A DNA stretch of 64,000 nt from Diplonema papillatum. Taxonomy: Eukaryota > Euglenozoa > Diplonemea > Diplonemida > Diplonemidae. Position numbers and translations under genes: made by a program. Shown here in pieces: positions 27,850-38,264 of this stretch. Below the pieces are notes generated by a model, which was not told the DNA's origin, made no database searches, and was given only the letters and a program-made list of their open reading frames with translations. How positions within the stretch are numbered: the first letter of the stretch is position 1; each line of letters starts with the position of its first letter. The DNA lies in the NCBI GenBank assembly GCA_030068145.1, contig JAPJBO010000960.1, forward strand, positions 20,394-84,393. The letters run 5' to 3'.

Positions 27850-29098
27850 GCCTTGATCGGAGGGCTACTCAAACCCCGACTTGCATGGCGTAGCCTCAGG
27901 GCATCGAGCACTTGCGCAACAAGCAAGGGGAAGTGCCGTCACGCACTCTTACCTTCACAGCGAAGGCGTTTCAAGGTGGTTAGTTTAAACACGCTTCGCT
28001 TCAAGTAGCGTGGTTAGTTTAAACACGCTTCGCTTCGCGTAGCGAACGAAGTTGCTGATCCCGCCGTCCAATGAACCTACCGCAGCGACGGTTTGCTGCT
28101 TTTTTTATTGTAGCAGGCTTGCTTGTCTATACCAAAAAGTGTCGGATGGCAGCGTGCTGTGCTAAATCACTCAAAACAGGGTTTACACACGTACGCACGA
28201 ACAAAATCGTGGGAGCCCATCGCCCCGCACGCGTCTTTTAAGCGAGCAGCCTTGCCTATCTTGCATTGCCGGCGTTGTTGTGGATTCTCTTGGGGTCTTC
28301 TTCGTGCTGTATTTGACGGTTCTGTCACGGTCTCGGCTTATGCACACTGCCTCAGACCGTGGCCGGATCTCTGTGCCATTCAGCGTTCGAGACACGCATA
28401 TGTGCCATCTTCCACGTGTCTGCAGACAAGAAGGCGAGAGGAGCGCAAAGACAGGATAGCCTGCGGAGGTTAACCTAGTGAAGCCAAAGAACAGGAACGA
28501 CGAGAAGGAAAATGTGTGATGTCTACCTAACCCGGCCTGGCTTTGTGTTGGTTAGAGGAGCACGGGCGGCGAGGATCGTCTTGGGTTAGAATGCAAACAA
28601 ACTGTGGTGAGAATCTGCAAGGATCGAGGCTAGGACCCTGATGGGACCCTCAATAGCTACGGGCAGCAGGCATCCCCGTTGACGAAGCCAGTCGAGCACG
28701 CTGCGCAAACCCCGGCGCGCTGCACTGCACACAGGGGACGAGGAATTGAGGCTGCAGCGTGAGGGGCTGACGGGTTAGATGGACTAGATAGGTTGCGGTG
28801 GCACGACTGTGCGTGATCAAAAACGGCGGCTGCACGCCATAAGTGCTCGATCCTGGGGGGCAAACAACACGATGCACCTGTCTTTTTTTGCAAAGCGTGG
28901 GCATTCGTCGTATGTTTATGAACCCCGGCGGGGTCAGGAAGGCGCTGGCTGGAGCTGGTCTTTGATGAGCCGTCTTCGGACGATCCGGCAAACGACATCA
29001 CAAGAAGGCCAGTGACAGCGCAAGAGAGACACCTTTTATACGCATCAATCGTTGCTTTTGTAACGATGGCGTAGTGCATGCTGACCCGCCACAGATAA
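27850..29098. other. No supported gene
   Basis: Contains a short duplicated motif (GTGGTTAGTTTAAACACGCT at about 27977 and 28009) and otherwise unique sequence without a convincing exon. ORFs are short and lack known motifs. Confidence 0.4.
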
Positions 29099-29275
29099 AC
29101 ATGGAGAATAGGTTGAGATGCCAGTATCAGCTTAATACCCTCACTCTGGACTCGGATGCTTTCTTCATAACACCCGGGATTTACCGCTGACGGGAAGATG
29201 CCAGGAATCAACTGCCATGGATAACCGTGGAGAAAAGGTTACAATTCGAGTATCAGCTTTAATGCCCTCACTCTG
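29099..29275 (-). repeat. Two inverted units of the 126-bp repeat family
   Basis: The reverse complement of the 2150-2895 unit is present twice (CCTCACTCTGGACTCGGATG, CGGGATTTACCGCTGACGGG). Confidence 0.75.
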
Positions 29276-29529
29276 GATTGGTCCATGTACGTAAAAGTTC
29301 CCGGTGCTTTTGTCACGATGGCGTGAGCTTCCCCCGCCGCCTTCAGGTTATTTTTGCCGGCCGAACTATGGCTGTGTTTGAGACGAACAAGCACGGCACA
29401 CGCGGTGTCGCAACAAAATATGGAGGTAGAAATAGACAAAAGGTTTCCCGTGATCGCGGAGAGTGAGAGAGAGACAGAGGGACGGTGTTGGGTTGGTTAT
29501 TTTCAACTGGTGATGCACCAGTGTCGTGT

Positions 29530-30450
29530 GGCTTCACACGCTCAGTCGAAGCGACTTTTGGGTGGCACGACTCTCCTTGTCATCCAGCACGGAGAGGCGA
29601 GCAGTGGTGTGCACGCCTTTTTGACGACGCCGCGCATGGTCCTTGCGGAGGGGACGTTGGACGGGTTCGTGATTTTCTGGATGAAGTCTGCCGGCACGTC
29701 GATGCCCATCCGAACGGCTTCGAGCAGGGCCGCCTTCGCCTCCTGCTGAAGTCGAACGCGTCGAGCACTGAAAACTGCGGGAAAGAGTGATCAGCAACAG
29801 TACAGGACCATCCCCCCATTGAGGCTGATACTCTACTTCCTTCTCGGACACGAAGCGGGCGTACACCTTCCCGGTGGTGTGCGGCAGCGGCACGCAGCAG
29901 CAGCAAAGCAGTAGCGCGTCGGCGGACAGAGGCCCCGCCTCATGCGGTGTGCGGCAGCGGCACGCAGCAGCAGCAAAGCAGTAGCGCGTCGGCGGACAGA
30001 GGCCCCGCCTCATGCGGTGTGCGGCAGCGGCACGCAGCAGCAGCAAAGCAGTAGCGCGTCGGCGGACAGAGGCCCCGCCTCATGCGGTGTGCGGCAGCGG
30101 CACGCAGCAGCAGCAAAGCAGTAGCGCGTCGGCGGACAGAGGCCCCGCCTCATGCGGTGTGCGGCAGCGGCACGCAGCAGCAGCAAAGCAGTAGCGCGTC
30201 GGCGGACAGAGGCCCCGCCTCATGCGGTGTGCGGCAGCGGCACGCAGCAGCAGCAAAGCAGTAGCGCGTCGGCGGACAGAGGCCCCGCCTCATGCGGTGT
30301 GCGGCAGCGGCACGCAGCAGCAGCAAAGCAGTAGCGCGTCGGCGGACAGAGGCCCCGCCTCATGGCTCTCGCTGAGGTCTTCCAGCTTCGACAGGACCTG
30401 CTTGCCGAGGGCGGAACGCTTTGCTTGGTCGTCATTCCCGGGCTTCGTGC
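29530..30450 (-). pseudogene. Partial tandem duplicate of the 3' end of the long repeat-protein gene, with 70-bp array
   Basis: 29600-29770 and 30364-30450 match 30550-30710 and 30836-30960. The segment GTGCGGCAGCGGCACGCAGC, then AGCAGCAAAGCAG, present once in the main gene (about 30781-30850), is expanded to seven identical 70-bp copies from 29877 to about 30366. Because 70 is not a multiple of three, the array destroys the reading frame. Confidence 0.75.
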
Positions 30451-30516
30451 CCCAGGCGCTGCCCTGCAGCATGCTTAATGCGACTGGAAACTCGGGCGGA
30501 ATGTGTCCTGGAACTC

Positions 30517-33500
30517 TCAACACAACACCTGGGGTGGTTCGGCACGCTTGTGCTTTTTGGCGACGCCGCGCATGGTCCTCGCGGAGTGGACGTTGGGCGG
30601 GTTCGTGATTTTCTGGACGAGGTCTGCCGGCACGTCGATGCCCATCCGAACAGCTTCGAGCAGGGCCGTCTTCGCCTCCCTGCCGAAGTCGAACGCGTCG
30701 AGCATTTTGACGTACGTGATCAGCGTCCCGCGCGACAGCGCCACCTTCTCGGACACGAAGCGGGCGTACACCTTCCCGGCGGTGTGCGGCAGCGGCACGC
30801 AGCAGCAGCAAAGCAGCAGCGCGTCAGCGGACAGAGGCCCCGCCTCGTGGCTCTCGCTGAGGTCTTCCAGCTTCGACAGGACCTGTTTCCCGAGGGCCGA
30901 ACGCTTCGCTTGGTCGTCGTTCCCTGGCTTCGTGCCCCAGGTGAGCAGCTCCTTGCCGACGCGGGCGATCAGCCGCGCCAGCGCGGCGTCGGACACCACG
31001 AAGCCCCTGGCCGTCAGCTTCTCGAACACCGTCAGCGGGTGCGGCGCGCCCCGGGCGTTGAGCAGCCTGTTCATCTCCCCCACGTCGACCATCCTCGTCG
31101 AGACGTCGGTTGTCCGCAGGCGGTGCTCCTCGTCTCCCGTTGACGCGCGGCTCTCCTGTGCCCACGGCTCCAAGTCCCTGTCGGCCTCCAGTCCACCATC
31201 CTCCTCGCCGATCGGTCTGCCCTCCCCGTCTGCAGCCGACGGTCCGCCTGTTCTAAGCCGCTGGGCGGTCGCCACAACGGACGAAGCGGGCCAGCTCCCA
31301 TCGGGATCGTACGAAGCGCTGAGCGGCCTGTCCATCTCCCCCACGTCGACCACCCTCGTCGAGACGTCGGTTGTCCGCAGGCGGTGCTCCTCGTCTCCCT
31401 TTGGCACGCGGCTCTCCTTCGCCGGCGGCTCCAGGTCGCTGTTGGCCTCTAGTTCGCTATCCTCTTCGTCTGTCGGTCGGCTCGGCTTTCCCTCCCCGTC
31501 TGCACGTCGCGGAGCGGTCGCCACAACGGACGAAGCGGGCCAGCTCCCGTCGGGATCGTACGATGCGCTGGAAAGCGGCGCGCCCCGGGCGGCGTGAGCG
31601 ACTTCCGTGTCGTTTGTGGTAGCTGGTTCGCGATATCTGAAGTCGGGCTTGAGTTCAGACGCACGGGCTCGTGGGTCGAAAGGCAGCGTTGCGCTCGATG
31701 CGCCCCCCTGGCGGTCGACTTCTCCCTGAGTGACCGCCGTGTCGTATGTAGTAGCCGGTTCACGATATCCGAAGTCAGGCTTGTGTTCAGACACACGGGC
31801 TCGTGGGTCGAAAGGCAGCGTTGCGCTCGATGCACCTCGCTGGTTGTCAACTTCTCCAACGAAATCGTCGTTTGTACTGGTTTGTTCACGATATCCGAAG
31901 TCGGACTGTTCAGACACACGGTCTCGTGGGTCGAAAGGCAACGTTGCGCTCGATGCACTTCGCTGGTTGTCGACTTCTCCAACGAAATCGTGGGTGTTCG
32001 CGGTATTCATATCAGCTGGTTCACGATATCCGAAGTCGGCCTTGTGTTCAGACACACGGGCTCGTGGGCCGAAAGGCAGCGTTGCGCTAGATGCACCTCT
32101 CTGGCTTTCGACTTCTCCATGAGTGTCCGTCGTGTCGTTTACACTAGGTGCTTGACGATATTCGAAGTCGATCTTCTGTTCGAACGTGCGGCCTCGCGGG
32201 TCGAAAGGAAGCGTTGTGCTCGGGCAACTACTTGGCAACGATGTGATGGTCAGTCCTTTGGGCCTCACACCCATGCTTGCGTGCTGCGCAGGGTGTGCGG
32301 AAGTTAGACCCCTCGGGTCGAAAGGTAGAGTTGTGCTCGAAGGCCATCTTCCTTTTTGCTCGGCCGTATGATCGGATTCGGGGTCGCTTGAAGGTTGCCC
32401 GGCTCCCGGTGTGTCACCCGCATGTGCCCTGGTGTCATCGGAAAACACAGACTGCCCGGAAGCTTGATTTCTCGGGTCGAAAGGTAGGGTTGCACTTGAA
32501 GGCCACCTTCCTTGGTGTTCGGCCGTAAGATCAGATTTGGGGTCGCCTGAAGGTTGCCCGAACCCCAGTCGGTCATCTGCATGAATGCCCGCGATGATGT
32601 CATCTGACAGGTCGAGGCAGCCAAGCCGATAACCGAAGCTAAGGTCTTGGTTCGGCGCCATTGGATCGTCCGCAGTCTGTACAGATTGGCTGTTTGGTAC
32701 CTCTGACGTCGACTGTTTTGTTGGGCGGCCGCGTGGGTCGAAAGGAAGCGTGGTGCTGGAAGGTTGCGCTGGTCCAAGTCTGCCACCCGCGATGGGTTCA
32801 TCGGTTGCTGCATGATGTTCGGAAGCTTGACTCCGCGGGTCAAAAGGCAAGGTAGGCCACCTGCCGTGCGGTTCAACTGTGTCCTCAGCATCGTGAGCAC
32901 AGTTGGTTTGGTATTCGAGTTCGAAGGAACTGGAAGTATCCACGAGGTCTGGTCCGGCATTCGTCTGAACGGTTCGAGACCCTGGAAGCCGTCCTTCTTG
33001 GCCTCTCGGGTCAAAAGGTAAGGTAGCACTGGAAGGCCACCTACCGTGCGGTTCAACTGTGTCCTCAGCATCGTAAGCACAGTTGGTTTGGTATTCGAGT
33101 TCAAAGGGACTGGAAGGATCCACGAGGCCTGGTCCGGCATTCGTCTCCGCATCTGAGGTTCGAGACCCCGGAAGCTGTTCTGCTTGGCCTCTCGGGTCAA
33201 AAGGTAAGGTGGCACTCGAAGGCCACCTACCGTGCGGTGCAGCTGTGTCCTGAGCGTCAGGAGCACCGGTAGTTCGGTCAGGTTCGAGTTCAAAGGAACT
33301 GGAAGGATCCGCGGGGCCTGATTGATGAGTGTCTGAGACGGTTCGGGACACTGGTTGCTGTCCTTCTTGACTCCTCGGGTCGAAAGGTAGGGTGGAACTC
33401 GAAGGCCACCTTCCGTGTTGCTCAACAGTATCCCGAAGGTCGGGAGCATCGTTGTTCTGGTCGGAGTCGAGCCCCAAAGGAAGCGTGACGCTGGAAGGTC

Positions 33501-36153
33501 GTCCCCCAAGAGCGTGAGGGTCTGCGATGGTTTCCCTGAACACTGGATGTCCGGACGGTTGTTGGTCAAAAGGTGAGTGCTGCGAGGGTAACTCCGTTAT
33601 GGCCAACTCCTGGTGCCCCACGCCGCTTGCAGCCTCGGGGCTGGGGAATTTCGATTCCCATCGATCGACCTCGCCGGCGCTGCCTCTCGCCGAGGTTTCA
33701 TCAAGGCCGGGCACTGGGTACTTGTCAGACGGGCCGGGAATACCTGCCGCCTTGCCTCTAGGATCGTAAGGCAGCGTAGAGCTGGTGGGCCACCTTCCCT
33801 GCTGGGCGGCATCTACTATTTCGCCGCCATCCGTTGGTGGCAACGGTTCGCTTGGTGTCGTTTTGTGCCTGGGGTCGTAGGGCAGCGTAGAGCTGGTGGG
33901 CCACCGTCCCTGTTCGCCGTCATCTACTTCGCCAGAACTACCGTGCCTGGGGTCGTAGGGCAGCGTAGAGCTGGGTTCTACTTCGCCAGAACTACCCACC
34001 AGCGATTGGTTTGGACCACCTGGCATGGTGTGCCTGGGGTCGTAGGGAAGCGTAGAGCTTGTGGGCCACCGTCCCTGTTCGCCGTCATCTACTTCGCCAG
34101 AACTACCCACCAGCGATTGGTTTGGGCCATCTGTCGGTGGTTCGTTTGGTGCCATGATGTGCCTGGGGTCGTAAGGCAACGTAGAGCTGGAAGGCCTACT
34201 TCTCTCGTTCAACCCATCCGCACCAGAAGGGTACCCTCCTTCTTCAACCTCGTCACTCGTATCCGCAACCCACGTATTATTGGCCTTGTCAGACACTCCC
34301 ATTGATGCTCCTCTGGGATCGAACGGAAGCGTTGCACTTGAAGGCCACCTTCCCCGATCAACCTCATCACTCATTTCAATCCCCACATGTTCCGGCAGGT
34401 GGCGCCACTCTGCCGCCCTTGTCGATGCGTCTGGTGTCGCTCTGGGATCGAAGGGGAGTGTGGCACTCGAAGGCCCTCTTCCCTGGTCAACCTCACCACC
34501 AATTTCAACCCCGACACGTTCCGGCAGTTGGCTCGCCGCCGCTGTTGGTGCGTCTGGTGTCGCTCTGGGATCGAAGGGGAGTGTGGCACTGGATGGCCAC
34601 GTTCCCTGATCGCCGTCGGCGCCCCTTTCACCCCCCGCCAGCTCCGATTCGAAGGGCAAGCTGATGGACGACTTTTTGCGGAAGGCGTTGTCCTCCCAGT
34701 CCCGGGCCCCCACTTTCAGCCGGTGGAAATTCGTGTCGGGATCCGGGATATCGAGCCTCGGCTGGTGGCGGTGCGGGCCGGCGGTTGCATGACCGGGCTC
34801 GGATACAGGCGGCCAGGCGGGTGTTCCCCGTCTTCCGGTCGCCGGCGCTGGCAGCGGCGACGGGTGCGCCGCCGCACGCGTTCGGTCTGTTTGCGGAGTG
34901 CTGCGGGTGCCTGCATCCGCCGCCGGTTCTGATCCGTCCCTCGCCGGTGCGCAATGCGCTCCATGCGGGTGCGGGAGGACCCCGCCGTCGACTCTGCCCG
35001 GTTGCAGAGTGCTGCGGATGCTTGCATCCGCCGCCGGTTCTTCTGCTCCGTGTCTCGTCCCGTGCTGGGCCGTTGCACACTGCGCTCCCTGCGGTTGCGG
35101 GAGGGCTCCGCCGTCGGCTCTACTTGTCCCCAGCGTGCTGCCGAACGTCCGCGCAGCGGTGGGCGTGTAAGTAGCCGCAGGGCATCCGGCCGCCGCCCCC
35201 GGCGGCCCGCAGCGCCTGCCCCCGCGCGCCGGTAGCCCCCCGTCGTCGTCGTCGGCGCCGTCCGCCTCCGGCAGCTCTGGGTACCAGCGGTCGGGCAGCG
35301 ACAGCGGCTTCCGCCCGCGTGGAGCCGGTTGCGGGGCACGGGGGGAGTCTGACGTCTCCACCGGCGGCCCGGCAGCAGTTTGGGCTGCCTCCGTTCTTTT
35401 CCGCTCGCTCTCTTCTCCGCGCAGCTGTGTGCTGCGCACTCTCTCACTCGCCTCGCCCCGGGCGCGCGGCGCCATCGTCGTTCGTGCTTGTTTCGAGGCA
35501 CCGGAGGAGTCGGCTGTCTCCACCTGCCCGGCGGTGGTTAGTAGGGCTGCCTCCGATCTTCGACGCTCGCCCTCTTCTCCGCGCAGGTGTGTGCTGCACA
35601 CTCTCCCACTCGCCTCGCCTCCCCGGGTGGGTTCGGTTTGAGGGGTCTGTCGGTGGTCGTCCGGGAACACGGAAGCCTGGTCGCTGCGGGATGGAGGTGG
35701 CGATGCGCCTCGCTGTCTCCGGCGCTGCGGCGCCGGCCCGCGGCACAGGACCAAAGCGTCGAGGGTCTGCTGGAAGGTGGCGGCGGCGTGGGAGGTGGTG
35801 GATGGCCGCTCGTGCTCGGTCTGTTGCCCTGTTTCGGACGGTTCCTGGTTTGCGGCTTCGCCCGGCAGCAAAGGCGGCGGCGGCGGCTCGCGCCGGGTCT
35901 CGGGGTCGCCGGCGGACGTCGGGATGTACCAGGGCTGCTTCTTGACGTCGTCGGAGACGTTGTACCGGTGGGCGAGCGTCACCAGCGACGACAGCTTCTT
36001 CCGCTTGTACTCGACCCGTCCGACGCCCCCTCCCCCGTGGGCAGCTGCCAGCCGCACGCCGGTGCCGCGCATGGCCGCGTCGAGCGCTGGATAGGCAGGT
36101 TGTTGGTTACCCAATCCCTTTGCCCCACCGCCCACACCCCCCAATGTTGGCAC
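30517..36153 (-). CDS. Long exon: repeat protein with ~20 PSSATLPFDPR-like motifs
   Basis: Minus-strand open frame of 1878 codons. The first codon is GTG, so the exon probably starts at an acceptor near 36113 (GGGGCAAAG before GGATTGGGTAACC) or at the in-frame ATG about 27 codons in. The N-terminus has a conserved-looking helix (KRKKLSSLVTLAHRYNVSDD, then VKKQPW). A long low-complexity P/E/R-rich part follows. Then come about 20 repeats of G-R-W-P-S-S-A-T-L-P-F-D-P-R, spaced by 25-60 variable acidic residues. A compact helical C-terminus (about 230 residues) includes ALARLIARVGKELLTW and VKMLDAFDFGREAKTALLEA and ends at TGA. I do not recognise the family. The motif could be a short linear binding site repeated for multivalent binding (inference). 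Confidence 0.65.
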   Translation of the reverse strand: MPTLGGVGGGAKGLGNQQPAYPALDAAMRGTGVRLAAAHGGGGVGRVEYKRKKLSSLVTLAHRYNVSDDVKKQPWYIPTSAGDPETRREPPPPPLLPGEAANQEPSETGQQTEHERPSTTSHAAATFQQTLDALVLCRGPAPQRRRQRGASPPPSRSDQASVFPDDHRQTPQTEPTRGGEASGRVCSTHLRGEEGERRRSEAALLTTAGQVETADSSGASKQARTTMAPRARGEASERVRSTQLRGEESERKRTEAAQTAAGPPVETSDSPRAPQPAPRGRKPLSLPDRWYPELPEADGADDDDGGLPARGGRRCGPPGAAAGCPAATYTPTAARTFGSTLGTSRADGGALPQPQGAQCATAQHGTRHGAEEPAADASIRSTLQPGRVDGGVLPHPHGAHCAPARDGSEPAADAGTRSTPQTDRTRAAAHPSPLPAPATGRRGTPAWPPVSEPGHATAGPHRHQPRLDIPDPDTNFHRLKVGARDWEDNAFRKKSSISLPFESELAGGERGADGDQGTWPSSATLPFDPRATPDAPTAAASQLPERVGVEIGGEVDQGRGPSSATLPFDPRATPDASTRAAEWRHLPEHVGIEMSDEVDRGRWPSSATLPFDPRGASMGVSDKANNTWVADTSDEVEEGGYPSGADGLNERSRPSSSTLPYDPRHIMAPNEPPTDGPNQSLVGSSGEVDDGEQGRWPTSSTLPYDPRHTMPGGPNQSLVGSSGEVEPSSTLPYDPRHGSSGEVDDGEQGRWPTSSTLPYDPRHKTTPSEPLPPTDGGEIVDAAQQGRWPTSSTLPYDPRGKAAGIPGPSDKYPVPGLDETSARGSAGEVDRWESKFPSPEAASGVGHQELAITELPSQHSPFDQQPSGHPVFRETIADPHALGGRPSSVTLPLGLDSDQNNDAPDLRDTVEQHGRWPSSSTLPFDPRSQEGQQPVSRTVSDTHQSGPADPSSSFELEPDRTTGAPDAQDTAAPHGRWPSSATLPFDPRGQAEQLPGSRTSDAETNAGPGLVDPSSPFELEYQTNCAYDAEDTVEPHGRWPSSATLPFDPRGQEGRLPGSRTVQTNAGPDLVDTSSSFELEYQTNCAHDAEDTVEPHGRWPTLPFDPRSQASEHHAATDEPIAGGRLGPAQPSSTTLPFDPRGRPTKQSTSEVPNSQSVQTADDPMAPNQDLSFGYRLGCLDLSDDIIAGIHADDRLGFGQPSGDPKSDLTAEHQGRWPSSATLPFDPRNQASGQSVFSDDTRAHAGDTPGAGQPSSDPESDHTAEQKGRWPSSTTLPFDPRGLTSAHPAQHASMGVRPKGLTITSLPSSCPSTTLPFDPRGRTFEQKIDFEYRQAPSVNDTTDTHGEVESQRGASSATLPFGPRARVSEHKADFGYREPADMNTANTHDFVGEVDNQRSASSATLPFDPRDRVSEQSDFGYREQTSTNDDFVGEVDNQRGASSATLPFDPRARVSEHKPDFGYREPATTYDTAVTQGEVDRQGGASSATLPFDPRARASELKPDFRYREPATTNDTEVAHAARGAPLSSASYDPDGSWPASSVVATAPRRADGEGKPSRPTDEEDSELEANSDLEPPAKESRVPKGDEEHRLRTTDVSTRVVDVGEMDRPLSASYDPDGSWPASSVVATAQRLRTGGPSAADGEGRPIGEEDGGLEADRDLEPWAQESRASTGDEEHRLRTTDVSTRMVDVGEMNRLLNARGAPHPLTVFEKLTARGFVVSDAALARLIARVGKELLTWGTKPGNDDQAKRSALGKQVLSKLEDLSESHEAGPLSADALLLCCCCVPLPHTAGKVYARFVSEKVALSRGTLITYVKMLDAFDFGREAKTALLEAVRMGIDVPADLVQKITNPPNVHSARTMRGVAKKHKRAEPPQVLC

Positions 36154-36163
36154 CTTTCGTGGT

Positions 36164-36300
36164 TTTTAGAGATGAGGTTCGCTTGAGATTCCGGGATGAT
36201 AGGGTCTTTGTGTGACCGTGTGTTGTTAAATGGGTTCTCTTAGAGCAAGAATGGGCTATATGAGTGCGAGTTTGTTTCTATGGTGTACACTTTCACTGTG
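36164..36300 (-). repeat. Introner-like repeat, copy 4
   Basis: Minus strand contains GTGTACACCATAGAAAC, CTTGCTCTAAGAGAACCCAT, GTCACACAAAGACCC and CAAGCGAACC. It lies directly upstream of the likely acceptor of the long exon, consistent with an intron. Confidence 0.6.
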
Positions 36301-36387
36301 TGCGGTCGATGATTTACGCCGTTCTGATGCCTGGCGACTTTGCATATTGTGTTTTGCTGTCTTGTTGCTCCAGTTGCTGCGCTCCAC

Positions 36388-36711
36388 TTAGGCTCGGTGG
36401 TACCCGGTTCTTCCACGTGCGGACGGCGCCTGGTCTGCGGCTTCGCCCCGCAGCAAACGCGTCTCGAGGCTCATGTGGGGATCAACCAGGGTTGCTTCTT
36501 GACGTCGTCGGAGACGTTGTACCGGTGGGCGAGCGTCACCAGCGACGACAGCTTCTTCCGCTTGTACTCGACCCGTCCGACGCCCCCGCGGTGCCGCGCA
36601 TGGCCGCGTCGAGCGGTGCGCTGGATAGGCAGGTTGTGGGTTACCCAATCCCGAGGTGCCGATCATCGACGCTACGGCGGCCACGTTCCGGTTGACAGGT
36701 TTAGATGTCAT
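36388..36711 (-). pseudogene. Broken duplicate of the N-terminal part of the repeat-protein gene
   Basis: 36470-36660 matches 35930-36110 (same LSSLVTLAHRYNVSDD, then VKKQPW coding), but indels shift the frame. It has its own ATG at 36711 followed by MTSKPVNRNVAAVASMIG, then GLGNPQPAYPA. It may instead be the real first exon of the gene, with the copy boundary inside. An introner-like repeat (36164-36300) separates the two copies. Confidence 0.55.
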
Positions 36712-37460
36712 CCCTTGCTTCCAACGTATTAAGTACGTGACGAGGCTATTTCTAGCGTTATTTGTGGACTAGATGGTCAGTATTTCTCTTCACTGCCACA
36801 GCAGTGTTGCTATTGGGCAATTTGCGTACCTGCTGCCATCCGTAGACGTGGTAGCCGTCTCAGGCTCCCTTTCCGCAATCGAACCCTAATTCCCCGTTAC
36901 CTGTTAGAGCCACGGTAGCCCACCACACTACCGTCAAAAGCTGATAGGGCAGAAGCTCTTGCGGGCTTGCACCGACTTGAAGTCGTGTGCTATCACTCGC
37001 TTGACCTGTTTCATCCACGCATTGGCGACAGGTTTGCGAAAGGCTAAGGGAGAAAGAAATGCGCATTTCTCCGAGAAAGATGCGGAACGACCTTGTTTTC
37101 CCCCGCTTTTTTTAAGACTGTTTCTTGTGTTACGAAGTCGGCAGTTTAAGTCTCTGAATGACATGCGAGGAGGGTTGAGTCCTTTGTTCCTTTGTAAAGT
37201 GAGGTCAGAGTCCGGGCGCAGTAGACGGATGTGTTCTCAGTAACTTGGGTTGCCCTTGCTTGTCTGTTTAGCGTCACTTTGAGAACTTTGCTCCGGAGTA
37301 TTCTCAGACTCCGAAGAGACGATTAAGTACGGGAAGCAGACGGTATTGCGGTGCCGTGCTTCCGACCCGAACTCTCCGCCAGTAAGGCGTGGTCCGTCGT
37401 CTGTGCCTTGTGAGCTTTCCCCGACCATTGCTGACATGCTGGATACACTCGGGGAGGATA
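36712..37460. other. No supported gene
   Basis: Unique sequence between the duplicate N-terminus and the BART gene. It holds the same GCGTTATTTGTGGA phrase seen at 26028. Short ORFs only. Confidence 0.4.
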
Positions 37461-37466
37461 GGAGCG

Positions 37467-37986
37467 CCTCAGCTGCAGGACTTTTCATCGAACATTGTTC
37501 TCCCGAAATGCTCGTACTCTGCGGCTGTCAGGATCCGCGTCAGGAAGGTTGGTTCGTCGTCTTTGCATTGCTTCTTCGCGCACGCTTGCGGAGGAGCTTT
37601 CTCCGGCCACAGCTGGCACGCCTGATTACGTTTGGGAACGGAAAGGGTGCCTCAGCTGCAGGACTGTCCATCGAACATCGTTCTCCCGAAATGCTCGTAT
37701 TCTGTGGCTGTCCACGCCAGGAAGGTTGGTTCGTCGCCTTTGCCTTGCTTCTTCGCGCACGGAGGAGGAGCTTTCTCCGGCCACAGCTGGCACGGCTGGT
37801 TACGTCTGGGGAAGGGGTGCCTCAGCTGCAGGACTTGTTCATCGAATATCGAGGCCCCGAAATGCTCGTAGTCAGTGCCAGAAAGGCCGTTTGTCGTCTG
37901 CACGTTGCTTCTTCGCGCATGCTTTCGGACGAGTTTTTCGCCGGCTATTGTGGGCACGCTTCGTGTAATTGGAGACAAAAAGAGGG
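37467..37986 (-). pseudogene. Three extra tandem copies of the BART terminal exon
   Basis: Units begin (plus coordinates) at 37467, 37650 and 37819, with the normal exon 3' end at 37987, so the spacing is 168-183 bp. On the minus strand, copy 37467 reads ACAKKQCKDDEPTFLTRIL, then TAAEYEHFGRTMFDEKSCS and a stop. Copy 37650 reads CAKKQGKGDEPTFLAW, then TATEYEHFGRTMFDGQSCS and a stop. Copy 37819 is more diverged. Two keep the frame and the stop, so they could serve as alternative last exons; they could equally be decaying duplicates. Confidence 0.65.
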
Positions 37987-37990
37987 TGCC

Positions 37991-38209
37991 TCAACTGCGG
38001 GACTTTTCGTCGATCATCGTTCTCCAGAAATGCTCGTAGTCTGTGGCTGCAAGGATCCATGCCAAGAAAGCGGGTTCGTCGTCTGTGCCCTGCTTCTTCG
38101 CGCACGCTTCAAAAAAGTCGTCGGCTTTGATCTTCTTCGCGCTCAGGAAATTCTCCATTTCCGACTCGATCAGCTTCTTGTACTGCGAGTACAACTCCAT
38201 GAACTCGGG
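37991..38209 (-). CDS. BART/ARL2BP-like domain exon (C-terminal part)
   Basis: Minus strand. The acceptor ATCCACGCAG precedes 38209. The peptide starts PEFMELYSQYKKLIESEMEN, continues FLSAKKIKADDFFEACAKK, then DEPAFLAWILAATDYEHFW, and stops at TGA. The ELYxxYxxLIExxxxxFL pattern and the terminal TDYExF motif match the BART domain (ARL2-binding protein and CFAP36), which binds Arl2/Arl3 GTPases and is linked to cilia and microtubules (family knowledge). The first helix of the domain is encoded 8 kb upstream at 46113. The open frame extends further upstream (to 38485) through an introner-like repeat; I consider that part intronic or uncertain. Confidence 0.7.
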   Translation of the reverse strand, partial: PEFMELYSQYKKLIESEMENFLSAKKIKADDFFEACAKKQGTDDEPAFLAWILAATDYEHFWRTMIDEKSRS

Positions 38210-38264
38210 CTGCGTGGATGTCATGAATTTTGTAGCGTTATTTGGGTGAAGCCGTTCTTTTTTA

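Noticed and set aside
29877..30366. CRISPR array (regular repeats)
   Set aside because: 70-bp units are contiguous without spacers, and the genome is eukaryotic. The same applies to the 63-bp and 18-bp arrays.
31594..36186. Plus-strand ORFs of 100-240 codons
   Set aside because: Antisense shadows of the long minus-strand exon with repeated motif structure.
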